Shown: piece by piece, positions 1-9,075 of the stretch | How positions within the stretch are numbered: the first letter of the stretch is position 1 | Layout: every line of letters starts with the position of its first letter | NCBI GenBank assembly: GCA_963556145.1 | Contig: OY744466.1 | Span: 5,441,820 to 5,505,819 of the forward strand | Source of the DNA: Hygrocybe punicea | Taxonomy: Eukaryota > Basidiomycota > Agaricomycetes > Agaricales > Hygrophoraceae | Reading direction: 5' to 3' | DNA length: 64,000 bases | Position numbers and translations under genes: made by a program | Notes under the pieces: model-generated | Database searches by the model: none | What the model saw: the letters and a program-made list of their open reading frames with translations, nothing else | What the model was told of the DNA's origin: nothing

Positions 1-118
1 GTGTTCAAAGTCCTGCCCTTTCTCCACCTAGCCGCTCATCTGCAGCGCCTACACGGGAGAGCATTCAGCTTGCAACCCAGGACGCACAGAAAGATAGTTT
101 TGTAAATCACCCACCCGC

Positions 119-575
119 TCAGCGCTCAGCACGTCTTTCCAATTTTTCTTGGTCGTCCATACCCCCCTCGGTGAGGTCATCCACGAGACGATCCCTATTG
201 CCAACTTCATTCACCGTCTTTTGCGGCGCACTCCACCAGTCGATCAAGCTCCGTTCTAGCTTTCCCGAAGTCCTTCTCCAGCGCGTCCTTCCCCGTTCGC
301 AGCCTGCAACTGCGCCGCAGACGATTCTGCCTTCGCAATCTCCATAACATTTCTTTCTTTTCACCTCCAACTCGCTCACCAGCCAACGAGCGTGTTCCGC
401 TGCACCCGTCAGCTCAGCTTTGAGATCCTCCACGGCGCTTGTCGAGGATATCAGTTGTGAATTGATGAAATATGATTTGGCCGTGCAAGTTCTCGACGTC
501 CTGCTGCGACAGGGCCAACTGCTTCTTCAATTCCGCATTCACCGCACGCGTTTGGGGTAGGTGGGAAGGATTGGT
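119..575 (-). pseudogene. Coiled-coil gene remnant, frameshifted
   Basis: The minus strand reads first a heptad-like stretch (NAELKKQLALSQQDVENLHG, about 575-450) and then, in another frame, a Lys/Glu/Arg-rich stretch beginning VEDLKAELTGAAEHARWLV (about 433-119). The join needs a frameshift near 440-450. No start codon, intron pattern or conserved domain is convincing, so I read it as a decayed fragment of a coiled-coil protein of unknown identity. A real but unrecognised exon pair with an intron between the two frames is the alternative. Confidence 0.25.
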
Positions 576-764
576 CCATGTTGGGCGTTGCTCGTGGTTT
601 CAGTTGCTTGCGATGTCCTTGACGGCCCGGTGAACGAAGCCATATTTGGGTTAGCCATGGTTAGTTCTCACAGGAGACTGCGGAAGGACTCCGCAGTCTT
701 GTAAACGCCAAAGGGTATACGTCTCTTGTGGTACCCTTCTTTTCTCGCATCAGCATCCCAACAC

Positions 765-2108
765 ATGTCCTCAAGACGAGCGCGCGGTGGTGGCTGGACT
801 GACAAGTCCCGACCCTTCAAACATCACCTCCCACCCGATCGTGAAATCACCACCGGACTGCAACCCCATCCAGTTCGCATGATCGACAAGCCCAAGGTGA
901 TGCCAGAAGATGAAAATATCGTGATGAAGAACCTGCAGTATCTTGGGTCATATAACTGGACCGACTCCACACCAGTGACCATCATAGTGCCAGGTAAGTC
1001 ATCCATTTCACTCGATAGCTCGCATAGCAAGCATTAACAAGTGTAACGAGGATCACCTCCCATGTGGAGAGACAGGCCGATGCCCTACACGGTCGGAGTG
1101 GACACCAACATCTACTTCGTTGATCAGAATGGCTTCCGAATGCCGTCTTCACCTCTTCTGCCATTGTTTAAATCCATCGACATTGTAGCAATGGACGAGG
1201 ATCAACCAGATATAAATTGGTCTTCTGTTGATTTTGTCACCGATCGGAACGGTTTGAAGAAGTTGTTGAGGTGGATTAACGGCAAAGGCAAGGAATTCAG
1301 GATCGATACACAGCTGGCAGGACGGCGAACTGTGTTGTTTGATCGCTGGGAGAAGCGTACTAGAGAGGCACCTGGCTGGACGTATGGATACAACTTTGAG
1401 AAGGTCTCAACGACCCCTGCACCAGGATGCAAACTTGGGACTGGGCACCATAGGATCATCACTTATGTGAGTTCCGAATGCAACACTTGACAGATTTGGG
1501 GATAACGTCGAACCCAGGATTTAAATGGATTGAAAATGGTCGTCCGTTTCGAAGTCGATGCTTGCATCCCCCCAGCCGCGGAAACTCAGCCTGCGAATGC
1601 TGCCTCCAACACTATCAACCAGCTGACGGAGGGCTTGTCCACAGTATTAATTTCTTCGAAACCGTCAGTGTTATCCACAAGTCCGACCTCGGAGAATCAG
1701 CTTCTGATCATGAAAGGCGGATCCAAGTTGCCCCAATCAGCTCTTATCAAACTCCAAACTCGATCTGAGACCAACAAATACCCTGTAGATTGGCAGGAGT
1801 CGTATCCGAGGCTGTTCCTCGCTCAAATGGATCATCACTTTTTGGGGGTCCATTCGAATGGTCACTTCCACACTTGCGAGAAACGGGAGCTCGGTTTGGA
1901 TCTTGATGACATCTTCAAGGAAAGCCAAGTGCAAGACAGTTTGAAAAAATTGAGACGTGCATTGGAGGTGGTGCAGGAGATTGTGATACAGGGCGGCCAA
2001 CGAGGAAGACTGAGCCTTGTTTACCAAAATAATGAGCTCAGAGTCTTTGAGAGGAACAGTCAGGCCAGTTGTTTGCCAGATGATGTGATGGAGCGTTTTG
2101 AACTTTGA
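765..2108 (+). CDS. Conserved fungal protein of unknown function (411 aa, three exons)
   Basis: Exons 765-993, 1051-1466 and 1518-2108 join in frame (229+416+591 nt, giving 411 residues) with GT-AG introns of 57 and 51 bp. Landmarks in order are SYNWTDSTPVTIIVPG (exon 1 end), WRDRPMPYTV and FVDQNGFRMPSSPLLPLF (exon 2 start), then DLVTDRNGLKKLLRWI-like, HHRIITY, and VVRFEVDACIPP at the start of exon 3. This motif series is typical of a widespread family of about 400 aa in basidiomycetes and ascomycetes. From memory its members are sometimes labelled geranylgeranyl pyrophosphate synthetase in databases. I see no prenyltransferase DDxxD motif, so I do not adopt that name. The gene is intact and has no transposon hallmarks. 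I chose the start ATG because exon 1 is open from there and an upstream in-frame ATG at 726 adds only low-complexity residues. Confidence 0.8.
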
Positions 2109-3300
2109 AACTGGGTCCAGTCGTGTTGACCGTGACCGAATATCATCATCATCAGCAAAAGTAAAAAATTAATCCAAGACCATACATGGTCGTGTAAGCG
2201 CCGCCTTCTTTGGAACCCTTGCCAGAATGCGAGCTGGTCTTGCAAGGGCTTTTCTATGGACTGGTCTATCTTGGCAAGATGTTGCTCTCCATGCCAAGGC
2301 TAACCAGACGTTGGGGCTCTTGCAAAAGACCCACTGAATCCCTATCACTTCCAAGAGCTTTGGCCGAATGCCTGCTTCTTCGAAGAACATTGCCTGACTG
2401 CCCGGCTCTTGCAAGACCCCACCAGAAGGTTCCCCTCTTGTAGTAAATCACAATATAGGTAGGGAGTGGAAGGTCACACAATTATCGTAGTACAATATCG
2501 TACCCACGCGTTTCGATGATACAAAAAACTGTTATCATTTCAAGGTACTGCACACTGGCACGAATACAAATCACAAACCACAACAAGATGCATCAGCAAA
2601 ATCCGGGGTCCTTTTTGAAACCCTTGAGACCCTTTTTCAAGATGCAAAAGAAGCAAAAGTTGCGGAAGATGTCCAAGCTCCCCCACCTTTTCCAAGGTAG
2701 GTGCCATTCCTTGGAAAAGGTGTTTCGTCTTGGAAAAGAGTCTCCACCTTGGAAAACTTGATCTACCTTGAGAAAACCAGGAGAAGGAGGTGAAAAGGAC
2801 CCTCCTTTTTTCAAGAGGTTGGCCTTTTTCAAGTTCGACTGTCTCACGAAAAAGTTGCCCATTTTTTGAAAAAGTGGCTCAAGTTGTAAAAGTAGTTCCC
2901 CCTTTTCAAACCGTTCTACCCTTTTCCGACAATAAAATTTTATTATTCAAAATGGCCCATTTGGGCGACAGGAGAACGGAGGGGACGGAAGGGACAAAGT
3001 TGGTGAGAAATGAGGCCGGCTCGTTGCATGTGCCAGTGATGGAAAAATAAAAGGACGGCGACACAAACATGGAAATGGTGGGGTAGTAGAAGACTTGAAG
3101 AACTAACTCGGAGGTAGTACTAGATGCAAAAGCAGCAGGTTGGGATGAGGAACGATGTGAAAGAAAGTCGCTGATGGGACAAGAAAGGATGGTGGTGCAG
3201 AAAGACGACACAGAGGCGCGACTTGGAGGGGCATGGATTTCGTGAGGATATTGCTAAAAGGAAATTAGATATGGTGTAAATGGTTGGGAATAACTCACCA
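2109..3300. other. Intergenic stretch with degenerate short repeats
   Basis: No convincing gene is visible. Between about 2620 and 2930 the sequence repeats variants of a core CCTTGGAAAAGG / TTTTTCAAG motif in both orientations, which produces the small overlapping ORFs here. The rest looks like ordinary intergenic DNA. Confidence 0.5.
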
Positions 3301-5539
3301 TTATTCCATCAGAATGTCGTTGTCACCATCAACAATGTCATCATCTCCCTCCTCGGCCACCAAGTCTTCATCGCCATCCTCGAGTTCATAGTCAGATGAG
3401 TCCAACGAAGCGCATAAAATCTCGACGGCATCAATCTTCTTCTGCCTGGCATACAGACTCGCGCTCTCTAGAATTTTTGCCCACTGGCCCTCTTTGAGCT
3501 TCCCAATTAATTTTAGCAGGGACGACACTTTCTTGACAAAGATGTCTTTGCCGTCAACTCTTTCAATACGATCGGCCCAATTTGTCTTCGAGAAGTATGC
3601 GGGTGGCCCACGAGGAATATGCTTCACACCGTCCTGATGGTACAACAGTGCACGTTTACTCTAATAAAGCGGAGATTGTGTAGTTGGGTGGATCAGGAAA
3701 AGTAGTTACGTGAGCTTACTGCTTGTAGAGCTAGCACCAGGGCCCCTACGGGTTTATCGGTCAAACGCTGAGCAAGATGGATACTTGAAATGGTGGAGAT
3801 ATGGGTAGAAAGAGTGGCCAACACGAGGGAAGACTGGAAAATTCCCTGGAAAAAAAAGTGGAAGGTGAGCATTGGCAGCCGAAACGAGATGTAGAAATGT
3901 CATACAATTGGCACTTGACCATCAGAGACTGTTTTGTAGTAGAATGGGCAGCTTCTATCATCATCGCCCAACATCCAAGTTACGTAGGTAGCACGGGCTT
4001 CGGGTGTGTCCAAGTCTAACTCGATGAACAGCTTTTCAAGCTGGTTCATGGCAGTCGAGGCGAATTTGTTGCGCCAGTCTGCCAAGCGATCATCGGCCTC
4101 AAAAACATTCAGTCTGAGATCCCTGTAAGAGGCGCAAAATATACGTACCAGTTTAGAAACGGTCCACAAAAGATCGTCCTTGAGCTGAGAGTTGAAATCG
4201 GGGAAACTGGCATACCACGTTTGGCAGAGTTGTTCATCGGTGGGCTGTTCCCATGGCGCCAAGGTGCCCATTAATTCGCGAAGCTGGGGTACGAATCTGC
4301 TGCGGAAGCCTTCCCGAACTGCTGCCGGTAAATGGTTCATAGTAAGGTCATCCTTTTTGACTTCACCGCCGCGAACGCCACGCTTAGCTTCCAGTGAGTC
4401 ATGGCTGTCAAGATGGATCTTGACGAGAGAGCGAATGCCCGGCTGTATAGTGGTCAACGGAGATGGACTCGGACATGAAAGAAAAAGACAGCTAACCGTC
4501 GCTGGTTTCAACGTAGTGCCGCCACCATAGTAGCGGACAGGCTTTTTGCTGGCAGCCTGAGAGAGGGCCAACCTTTCTTGCGTGTCGTCGCCATCACTGA
4601 TGCCACCCAGCGCATTTTCATCATGTTCGGGGGTAGTTATCCTGTCACTGGTTGACATTGGGTGAGAAATGGTTGCCGGCGTTTTCCAGTTAGTACGAAG
4701 TCCTCCAATCTTGGCCATACTAGTAGCAGGCTTGCCCTTCTTCTTGAGCGGTGGTCTTGAAACAGCACAACATTTAAATGAGAGAGTAAACAACTTATAG
4801 TTAGAATGGCAGTATTCGTGAGATGACATAGTAAAAGACTTAGCGCTCACCCGTCAACATCACCATCAATGATTTTCCGCTTTTGGGTGGGCAGCTGATC
4901 ATCATCAAGGTAGGCAAGGGCGTATTGGGCGATGACTTCTTTCCTAAACTCAGTCTTCTTAGCTTTTTTTTCGACCCGCTTCCTCTCCCTCTCGGCGTCA
5001 GCATCGTTTGGCTCACAATCCTCCACCGTTCCCTGCTTTGTTACTGTCCGAGCCTCCGCTGCCATTGAGGCCGCCACTGGGAAGGTAACCATTTCCTCCA
5101 AGTCTTCGTCAGTATCTGAAATCAATAAATTGACGTGGTACTTGGATAGGGCTTCTGAAAAGTCAGTGCAAGACATACCGTCCATTGCTGCCAAGTCCAA
5201 CGCTGCTGCCTTTATCTCGGCCACTCTCTTCGCGGCTGCATTCTGGGCAACAGGCCTGGAAGTCTTTATTTTCGTGCTGACAGGTGGGTGGTCCGCAGTG
5301 CTGTCAATTAACCTGTCCTGATCATTCATCTCGTTTTCCTTCCTAGACACGCCCAGGATAGCCGCTGTCCTAGTGTCGGATAGCCTTTGCTTTTCTTGTT
5401 CTTTCAGTGCATTTGCGGCCGCAACTTCGGCAGATGTCCTTCAGGGTTTAGGTTTGTTGGGCGCTCCAGGCATTGTATCACGTCCCGGCCTCAGGCTGAG
5501 GGTCATTTGAGGAACCACAGTTTGTTTTTTAGGGGGCAT
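3301..5539 (-). pseudogene. DUF6532-like protein gene with one in-frame stop
   Basis: On the minus strand an ATG at 5539-5537 begins MPPKKQTVVPQ. An in-frame TGA (complement of 5441-5443) then interrupts NKPKP*RTSAEVAAANALK, and the frame stays open through a basic/acidic region to 4850. Further exons follow. 4757-4498 contains PPLKKKGKPATSM. 4439-3900 contains FRSRFVPQLRELMGTLAPW, ADWRNKFASTAM, ARATYVTWMLGDD and CPFYYKTVSDGQ. A short segment near 3770-3720 reads RLTDKPVGALVLALQA, and the last exon (3660-3301) has PPAYFSKTNWADRIERVDG and an acidic tail. The order (WRNKFA, YVTWML, PFYY, GALxLALQA, FSxxNW) matches the basidiomycete family I know as DUF6532, function unknown and often found near transposons. 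The stop is a simple CGA-to-TGA change; otherwise the gene looks full length. A read-through or short intron over the stop is the alternative. Confidence 0.6.
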
Positions 5540-5619
5540 TGAGGAAATTGGTAGAATTTTGTGCAGCGTACGTCTCCGTGATGAAGTCTTATATGAGTTT
5601 TCTGACAGCGGCTTTCAAG

Positions 5620-6000
5620 TTCAGACCCGGCTATTCCGAAGTCCGACGTCTTTGCGTCTGACTCCAAGCCCAAGTCCCGGGCCGTGACTCGGACTCGGAC
5701 TCTCCAAATTCACCACCCACCAATTGGTTTGCTGCACTCGGACACGATCCCTCTGGCTGCATTGCTCACGGCACTGCCAACTTATTCACGCTCGGCTCTT
5801 TTTGTTGCCTTCCCAGACCCGGCTCCTCCGAAGTCCGACATCTTTGCGTACCACCCACCACCTGTCTTTTTTCACGACACGACTTCATTCTCATCCACTA
5901 GGTTTTCTACGCTCGGACACCATCTGTCTGGCTGCATTGCTCACGGCACTGCCAACTTATTTACGCTCGGCTCTTTTTGTTGCCTTCCCAGCTCCGTCCT
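5620..6000. repeat. Imperfect tandem duplication, about 180-190 bp period
   Basis: Blocks such as CTGGCTGCATTGCTCACGGC (about 5752 and 5929), followed in both by CGCTCGGCTCTTTTTGTTGC, and GAAGTCCGAC.TCTTTGCGT (about 5637 and 5830) recur at 177-193 bp spacing, so this is roughly two copies of one unit. The ORFs here are by-products of the repeat. Function unknown. Confidence 0.6.
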
Positions 6001-6166
6001 TTGCCCAGCTTTTTTCAAGACATCACGTTACGGTTGCGATATTACAACACCTTCAAGTTGTTCCCACCCTTGTAGGTTGACCCCACCCTTTCCCACACCC
6101 CGCAACTGACGCTCTTGTGCTTGCCCCTGCAGAGTCTTCTTTCTCGTTAGTCAACACTATAACCGC

Positions 6167-6350
6167 TGTAGAGACATCTATATCTCTGGGTACGTATTCA
6201 CTCATTTTACTATATTCTCTATTTGTTCTATTATTTGTATGTAGTGGCTGTTGTAAATAGTCACAAACAAGTTGAGTTTTGGGTTTTGACCCCCGGGACA
6301 ACGATCTCGCACACCCCGAATCCGCGCCTACCCAGGCCGCGTTCACCACA
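6167..6350 (+). repeat. Left LTR of the small family-A element
   Basis: 184 bp, TGTAGAGACATC...TTCACCACA. Almost identical to 8575-8758, with a CCCC/CCCA difference in the GACCCC(C/A)GGGAC block. Preceded by the target duplication CCGC. Confidence 0.85.
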
Positions 6351-6352
6351 TC

Positions 6353-6370
6353 TGGAGCCCACCGCGAGGA
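6353..6370 (+). promoter_or_regulatory. Putative primer binding site
   Basis: TGGAGCCCACCGCGAGGA starts two bases after the left LTR, the usual place and start (TGG, pairing with tRNA CCA) of a retroelement primer site. The reverse complement of almost the same sequence (TGGAGCCCACCATGAGGA) lies just inside the right LTR of the 15-kb element, two differences in 18. The priming tRNA is not identified. Confidence 0.65.
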
Positions 6371-6527
6371 CTGTCAAGCTCACTTCACCTTTCCCTCTTT
6401 GCCTTTGCCATTTTTGGCATTTTACACCTCTTTCTGGCAGCAACAGCGCCCCATAGCCAACAGTGCGCCATATTCGGCAGCATTTCAAGCTTCTCCAGTG
6501 GCTCAGCAGCTCTCAGGCCCATTTCCG

Positions 6528-8429
6528 ATGTTTTCAACACCTCCGTATGGTTATTTCGTACCTGTTGCGCCTCCTGGGCCGCAGAACTCGGCTCTTTTGC
6601 CTTTTTGTCACGCCGTCACAGCCACGTCACACGGTCTTCAATATGCCCCCCCCTTCGCTTTTCCCATTTATTTCACTAGTTCCCCCACCCACACTCATCT
6701 CAACACATCCAACGGACTCGGAAGACGACCCCCGACAGATCCCGCTCGAAAAACCGCGCCCGGAAAGCCCCAGAACGGCCGCAACGAACCCGTCCAACAT
6801 GGAGCGCGCCTCGCGCATCAAACGAGTAACGGAGACCCGGTAGTCGAAGGAAAGCGCGCGCATTGCAACGGCTGTTGCATGTGCAGTCCCAGGTACGCCC
6901 CTCGTCGCCGTTTCCGCGGTTGCCGTGCAGGTAAACGCGTCCGCGCGCGCAAGTCCAACGTGAATACGCATATTGACGCGTCCTCACTCGTTTCCGCCTC
7001 GTTTCCGCCCCCGTCCTCGCGTACGCCCTCGCAATCGTCCCCATGGGTGTTCCAACACACGCCGCCATCGTCTGCGCCCGCGCCGTCCCCGGAAAAATGC
7101 GTCCGCGCGCGCCAACGCAACGTTAACACGCGTATCGACGCGTCCCCCCTAGTTTCCGGCTCAAATGGCCCCCCGTTTGCACCCACGGACACGCTGTCGT
7201 CCCCGGAGGCGAACCGTGATGCGCCCCTACCGTTTGCGCCCTCGCCAGCCTCAGGACGACCCGCCCACGCGCCCCAACGCGTCGAAAACACGCGTATCGA
7301 CACCACCACCTCCGTTACGCCCTCGTTTCGCCCACCGTCACCGTCTACGCCCTCGCCGTCGTCCCAAGAAGCCAGCCGTGACATGCCCCCACCGTTTGAG
7401 CCCGCGTCGTCCCCAGGAATCCGCGCTAGCGCCCCGCAGACGCCGTTTTCAACATCGGCCCCCGTTTCTGCCTCCGTTTCACCCCCGTTTCGCCCCGCGT
7501 TCGCGTCCACGGCCTCGACGTCGTCCCTAGAGGCGAACCGTTACACGCCCCCGCCGTCTGTCCCCGCGCCGTCTCCAGAAAACCGTGCCGACACTCAACG
7601 GACGCCATTTTTGACCTGTCCCAGCGTATCCGCCCTCGTTTCACCCTTGTGTCGCCTGCCATCCACGTCTCCGCCCTCGCCGTCGTCCCCAGAGGCCATC
7701 CGTGACACGCCCCCGCCGTCTGAGCCCCCGCCGTCCCCAGAAACCCGCGCCAGCCCCAAACATACCTTGTTTTTGACCAATTCCGCCACATCCGCCCCCG
7801 TTCCGCTCTCGTTTCGACCCCCGGCAGCCGCGTACCACCGCCAGGACCCCCATATCGCCCTCCGTGACGCCGTACAAGCCGCCCCCGCTGCGTTCGAGCC
7901 CCCAACGCCGTCCCACATCGCCCCACCATTGGCCCCTGCGTTCCATCATCCAGGACCAACGCCAGACCCACGGACCAGCCCCTACGCCCACGTTCACATC
8001 CCAGCGCCTCTGTACGGCCCCCTCCCGTCCCAAACAAGTCCGCCCCTGTCCTTCTTCGATGCCCCCAACACACCACGTCACCCGCTACCCCAGTCAACCC
8101 CGCATGCCCACGATCCACCCCACGGAGCCTCGCAGGCCCATTCAGTAGCCCATACCACGACCCCGCGCTCGACCCCGTCCTGCTACGCCCATGCACTGCC
8201 GCTCCATGACTTCATACCCACTATACCCTTGTCGTTATCCCCAGAAGCAGGCCAGGGCATGCCGCCATCATCCACATTTGCCACTGACGACATACCTGCT
8301 TCGACTTTGCTTGCGCTCGAGTCAGCATTGTTATCCCTCAAGGCCCTCAAGGTTCTGGAGCAAAAGTTGGTAAAGTTGGTGGATCGGTTGGAGAAGTTGG
8401 AAGACTTTGTGTTGGAAGATTCCTGTTGA
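6528..8429 (+). CDS. Pro/Ser/Thr-rich tandem-repeat protein of the LTR element
   Basis: A frame open from within the left LTR (6279) to 8429. The first ATG wholly inside the element body is 6528 (MFSTPPYGYFVPV), giving about 633 residues. Parts in order: a Tyr/Pro/Phe-rich head; a short Cys- and Arg-rich segment (HCNGCCMCSPRY...GKRVRARKSN, about 6860-6960); then about seven degenerate units of roughly 45 residues with the core S-PEA-RD-PPP-AP-SPE-RA and FxTSxxVSASVSPPFRP; a His/Pro-rich stretch; and a C-terminal amphipathic helix (LLALESALLSLKALKVLEQK, ending LEDFVLEDSC). GC-rich codon use differs sharply from the flanks. No enzyme motif is seen. A Gag-like structural role is possible (basic Cys-rich patch, coiled coil) but unproven. 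Related, broken units occur on the minus strand at 27.5-29.9 kb. Confidence 0.55.
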   Translation: MFSTPPYGYFVPVAPPGPQNSALLPFCHAVTATSHGLQYAPPFAFPIYFTSSPTHTHLNTSNGLGRRPPTDPARKTAPGKPQNGRNEPVQHGARLAHQTSNGDPVVEGKRAHCNGCCMCSPRYAPRRRFRGCRAGKRVRARKSNVNTHIDASSLVSASFPPPSSRTPSQSSPWVFQHTPPSSAPAPSPEKCVRARQRNVNTRIDASPLVSGSNGPPFAPTDTLSSPEANRDAPLPFAPSPASGRPAHAPQRVENTRIDTTTSVTPSFRPPSPSTPSPSSQEASRDMPPPFEPASSPGIRASAPQTPFSTSAPVSASVSPPFRPAFASTASTSSLEANRYTPPPSVPAPSPENRADTQRTPFLTCPSVSALVSPLCRLPSTSPPSPSSPEAIRDTPPPSEPPPSPETRASPKHTLFLTNSATSAPVPLSFRPPAAAYHRQDPHIALRDAVQAAPAAFEPPTPSHIAPPLAPAFHHPGPTPDPRTSPYAHVHIPAPLYGPLPSQTSPPLSFFDAPNTPRHPLPQSTPHAHDPPHGASQAHSVAHTTTPRSTPSCYAHALPLHDFIPTIPLSLSPEAGQGMPPSSTFATDDIPASTLLALESALLSLKALKVLEQKLVKLVDRLEKLEDFVLEDSC

Positions 8430-8574
8430 GTTGATTGGATTTTTGTTTTTGTTTTGTTTTGTTTGTTTTGTTTTCAGTATTGTCCCTTCCCTCCCTCCCT
8501 TTTTCTTTTTCCTATTTCTTCCTCCCTTGCCTTATGTGAGACTGGGGACAGTCTCTATTTGTGTCCCTACTGGA

Positions 8575-8758
8575 TGTAGAGACATCTATATCTCTGGGTA
8601 CGTATTCACTCATTTTACTATATTCTCTATTTGTTCTATTATTTGTATGTAGTGGCTGTTGTAAATAGTCACAAACAAGTTGAGTTTTGGGTTTTGACCC
8701 CAGGGACAACGATCTCGCACACCCCGAATCCGCGCCTACCCAGGCCGCGTTCACCACA
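8575..8758 (+). repeat. Right LTR of the small family-A element
   Basis: 184 bp copy of 6167-6350, followed by the target duplication CCGC (8759-8762). Just upstream lies a short inverted repeat (AGACT-GGGGAC-AGTCT, about 8540-8556) where a polypurine tract would be expected. Confidence 0.85.
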
Positions 8759-8780
8759 CCGCGGCTTTATCCATCTGGGT

Positions 8781-8925
8781 TTTACATACTCTTCCACAAT
8801 CTTCAACTTCTGCCCCTCTATCCCTTCTACCACTGCTCGCACATTGCGCATATTGGCCTCCGAGAGCTCACCTACCAACTCTGACTGTGGTAGTATAGTA
8901 GTCGTCAAACGGTTAGTATAATATA
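8781..8925 (-). other. Possible exon fragment flanking the LTR insertion
   Basis: The minus strand reads a hydrophilic helix-like peptide (SELVGELSEANMRNVRAVVE, then VEEYVKPRWIKPR) that stops near the LTR element boundary. It resembles a real exon more than noise, but I cannot identify a family. If real, the small LTR element interrupts it. Low confidence. Confidence 0.2.
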
Positions 8926-9075
8926 TTCAACTCAGTATCTCTCATGTCACTTATTTCGGACCATATTTTTTAATTGGGTTGTCTTCAAGGCTATTGTTGT
9001 CGGCTGTGTACAGGGCCATTGCTTGTCCATTGTGTGCTGTACTTTATCCCTCCTACTCTGAGTTCTCTTTATGCC

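Larger units (their letters stand above)
6167..8758 (+). mobile_element. Small LTR element without polymerase (TRIM/LARD-like), family A
   Basis: Two near-identical 184-bp direct repeats (6167-6350 and 8575-8758) begin TGTAGAGACATC and end TTCACCACA, the TG...CA signature of LTRs. They are flanked by CCGC on both sides (6163-6166 and 8759-8762), a 4-bp target duplication. A primer-binding-site-like TGGAGCCCACC starts 2 nt after the left LTR. The 2.2-kb interior has one long Pro/Ser-rich ORF. No protease, reverse transcriptase, RNase H or integrase motif is visible. The LTRs differ at only one or two bases, suggesting recent insertion. The same start (TGTAGAGAC) and the same primer site recur in the 15-kb element at 20450-35602, so the two are one family. 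Movement would need enzymes supplied elsewhere (inference). Confidence 0.8.

Noticed and set aside
675..699. Short hairpin AGACTGCGG / CCGCAGTCT
   Set aside because: Looks terminator-like, but in a fungal genome such a stem has no established role and nothing ends here.
4135..4160. 26-bp intron in the DUF6532-like gene
   Set aside because: Too short for a spliceosomal intron; the frame is open straight through it.
6818..8196. Gly/Arg-rich minus-strand ORFs opposite the Pro-rich ORF
   Set aside because: Mirror of GC-rich plus-strand codons; the plus frame has repeat-unit structure and a defined stop, so it is preferred.
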